The notes under the pieces: model-generated | What the model was told of the DNA's origin: nothing | Database searches by the model: none | The model's input: only the letters and a program-made list of their open reading frames with translations | NCBI GenBank assembly: GCA_030706405.1 | Contig: JAUZOO010000007.1 | Span: forward strand, 212,472-276,471 | DNA from: Bacteroidota bacterium | Lineage (GTDB): Bacteria > Bacteroidota > Bacteroidia > Bacteroidales > JAAUTT01 | Reading direction: 5' to 3' | DNA: 64,000 bases | Position numbers and translations under genes: made by a program | In this document: positions 63,383 through 64,000 of the stretch, piece after piece | Numbering within the stretch: position 1 is the stretch's first letter | Layout of the letters: each line of letters opens with the position of its first letter

Positions 63383-63510
63383 CAAAGGGTCACACAAAAT
63401 GCGGGCTTCATCGCAGGTTCAATCGTGCTGCTCGTAGCAAATTTCGTAACGGTTGATAGGTGCGTGGCTTCGATTTCCCGCACTTCGTGTACCCTCGACC
63501 GTTAGCAGCC
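63375..63510 (+). repeat. attC-like site 16
   Basis: 136 bp. Left core CCCGCTAAC (63375-63383) complements GTTAGCGGG of site 15. Right core GTTAGCAGCC (63501-63510). Arms AGGGTCACACAAAATGCGGG and CCCGCACTTCGTGTACCCT. Loop keeps ACGGTTGATAGG. Confidence 0.88.
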
Positions 63511-63532
63511 ATTATAAAACACCCATCGAGAC

Positions 63533-63862
63533 ATGATAAATGAAGATGAATTTAACGACTTGGAGGAAATAAGTTTTTGGGATTTGAGCCAACTAGACTT
63601 GAGAACAATTGACGAAAATATTGTTTATAGCATATTTGAGGATAATTTTCCACAATTTACCATAACTCGTCTTGGTGATAATTTGCTCATAAGGATTGAG
63701 GAACATATTTATACTAAATATTGGTTTCATAAATATCATGCTTCTGTTTTTGCAGAGGCAATGATTAAAGCCATTAAAAGACTCAGCATTGAGGGTGTCC
63801 CATTTACTGATGAAGAACTTGACGAAGATGATGAAGTTCATATTTTCGTTAGGTGGGACTGA
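63533..63862 (+). CDS. Cassette 17 acidic protein, unknown
   Basis: 109 residues, strongly acidic (ENDLEE-type N-terminus, DEELDEDDEVHIF end), no signal peptide. No family recognised. Its cassette starts at GTTAGCAGCC (63501); the matching left core GGCTGCTAAC of the next site is not seen before the window ends, so this cassette is incomplete. Confidence 0.55.
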   Translation: MINEDEFNDLEEISFWDLSQLDLRTIDENIVYSIFEDNFPQFTITRLGDNLLIRIEEHIYTKYWFHKYHASVFAEAMIKAIKRLSIEGVPFTDEELDEDDEVHIFVRWD

Positions 63863-64000
63863 CTTGACCTAAATTAGCTTGACAGATTATTACTGTTTTT
63901 ATAGAAGAGATAACAAACATAATTTATAATCCTGTTATCTCCAACTGTGTTTTATTTAATACGGATTTAATTAACCGTCTTACTGGCAAACTGCTGATTA

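Noticed and set aside
48821..63510. CRISPR array
   Set aside because: The repeats are 135-138 bp palindromes separated by genes of 250-3,200 bp; there are no short direct repeats with uniform spacers and no cas gene.
48821..63510. REP/BIME-type or MITE repeats
   Set aside because: Core sequences match from one cassette end to its own other end, not within each repeat copy, and no target duplications are seen. This fits cassette sites, not transposed MITEs.

Overview
The window looks like a chromosomal segment of a Bacteroidota bacterium, probably an anaerobic or facultative member of the Bacteroidales/Marinilabiliales. The evidence is an 11-subunit complex I operon without NuoE/F/G, a DUF3857/transglutaminase TPR protein, a GH78 rhamnosidase, gmd-fcl, a eukaryote-like GlgB, TAnnTTTG-type -7 boxes, TTG starts and low GC with GC-richer core operons. 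No rRNA or tRNA gene was seen.

Layout. 1-919: tail of a gene-cassette array (a small membrane protein plus an XRE regulator, then two attC-like sites, the second decayed). 975-4663: PEP-mutase-family enzyme, SDR-DUF2867 protein and photolyase, read as one operon. 4897-7573: a GC-rich secreted alpha/beta hydrolase, a NimA-like flavoprotein and a small secreted protein. 8035-18257: nuoABCDHIJKLMN plus a small unknown gene. 18576-21299: alpha-L-rhamnosidase behind an operator-like repeat cluster. 21855-31702: envelope proteins, interrupted by an IS5-family element and an ISXO2-like relic. 32352-45048: housekeeping genes (glgB, gmd, fcl, ribF, ahcY, greA, HIT, ruvC, radical SAM activase, lepA). 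45167-45970: an unrecognised gene.

The unusual part is 46351-64000. A tyrosine recombinase gene, split by one extra T in a T7 run, is followed by 16 complete attC-like sites of about 135-138 bp that delimit 16 complete gene cassettes and the start of a 17th. Each cassette starts at a GTT(A/G)... core and ends at the reverse complement of that same core, next to AAC. Thirteen of these pairs are perfect and the other three differ by one base. That is the rule expected if each cassette was once a circle carrying its own attC. The sites fold into long imperfect hairpins in which two conserved positions are A.C on the top strand but G.T wobble on the bottom strand.

The recombinase is not a normal IntI. 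It lacks the IntI-specific insert before the C-terminal H-x-x-R motif, and it carries three N-terminal repeats of W-x6-W-x-I-P about 86 residues apart, resembling the HARP domain of annealing helicases. I read this as an integron-like system built on a different recombinase. Cassette cargo includes a PstI-type restriction-modification pair, a PUA/EVE-like HNH nuclease, a HEPN protein, a WGR lipoprotein, an S41 peptidase and many small lipoproteins and membrane proteins. This points to a store of defence and envelope functions; most cargo is unrecognised. The array runs off the right edge of the window.
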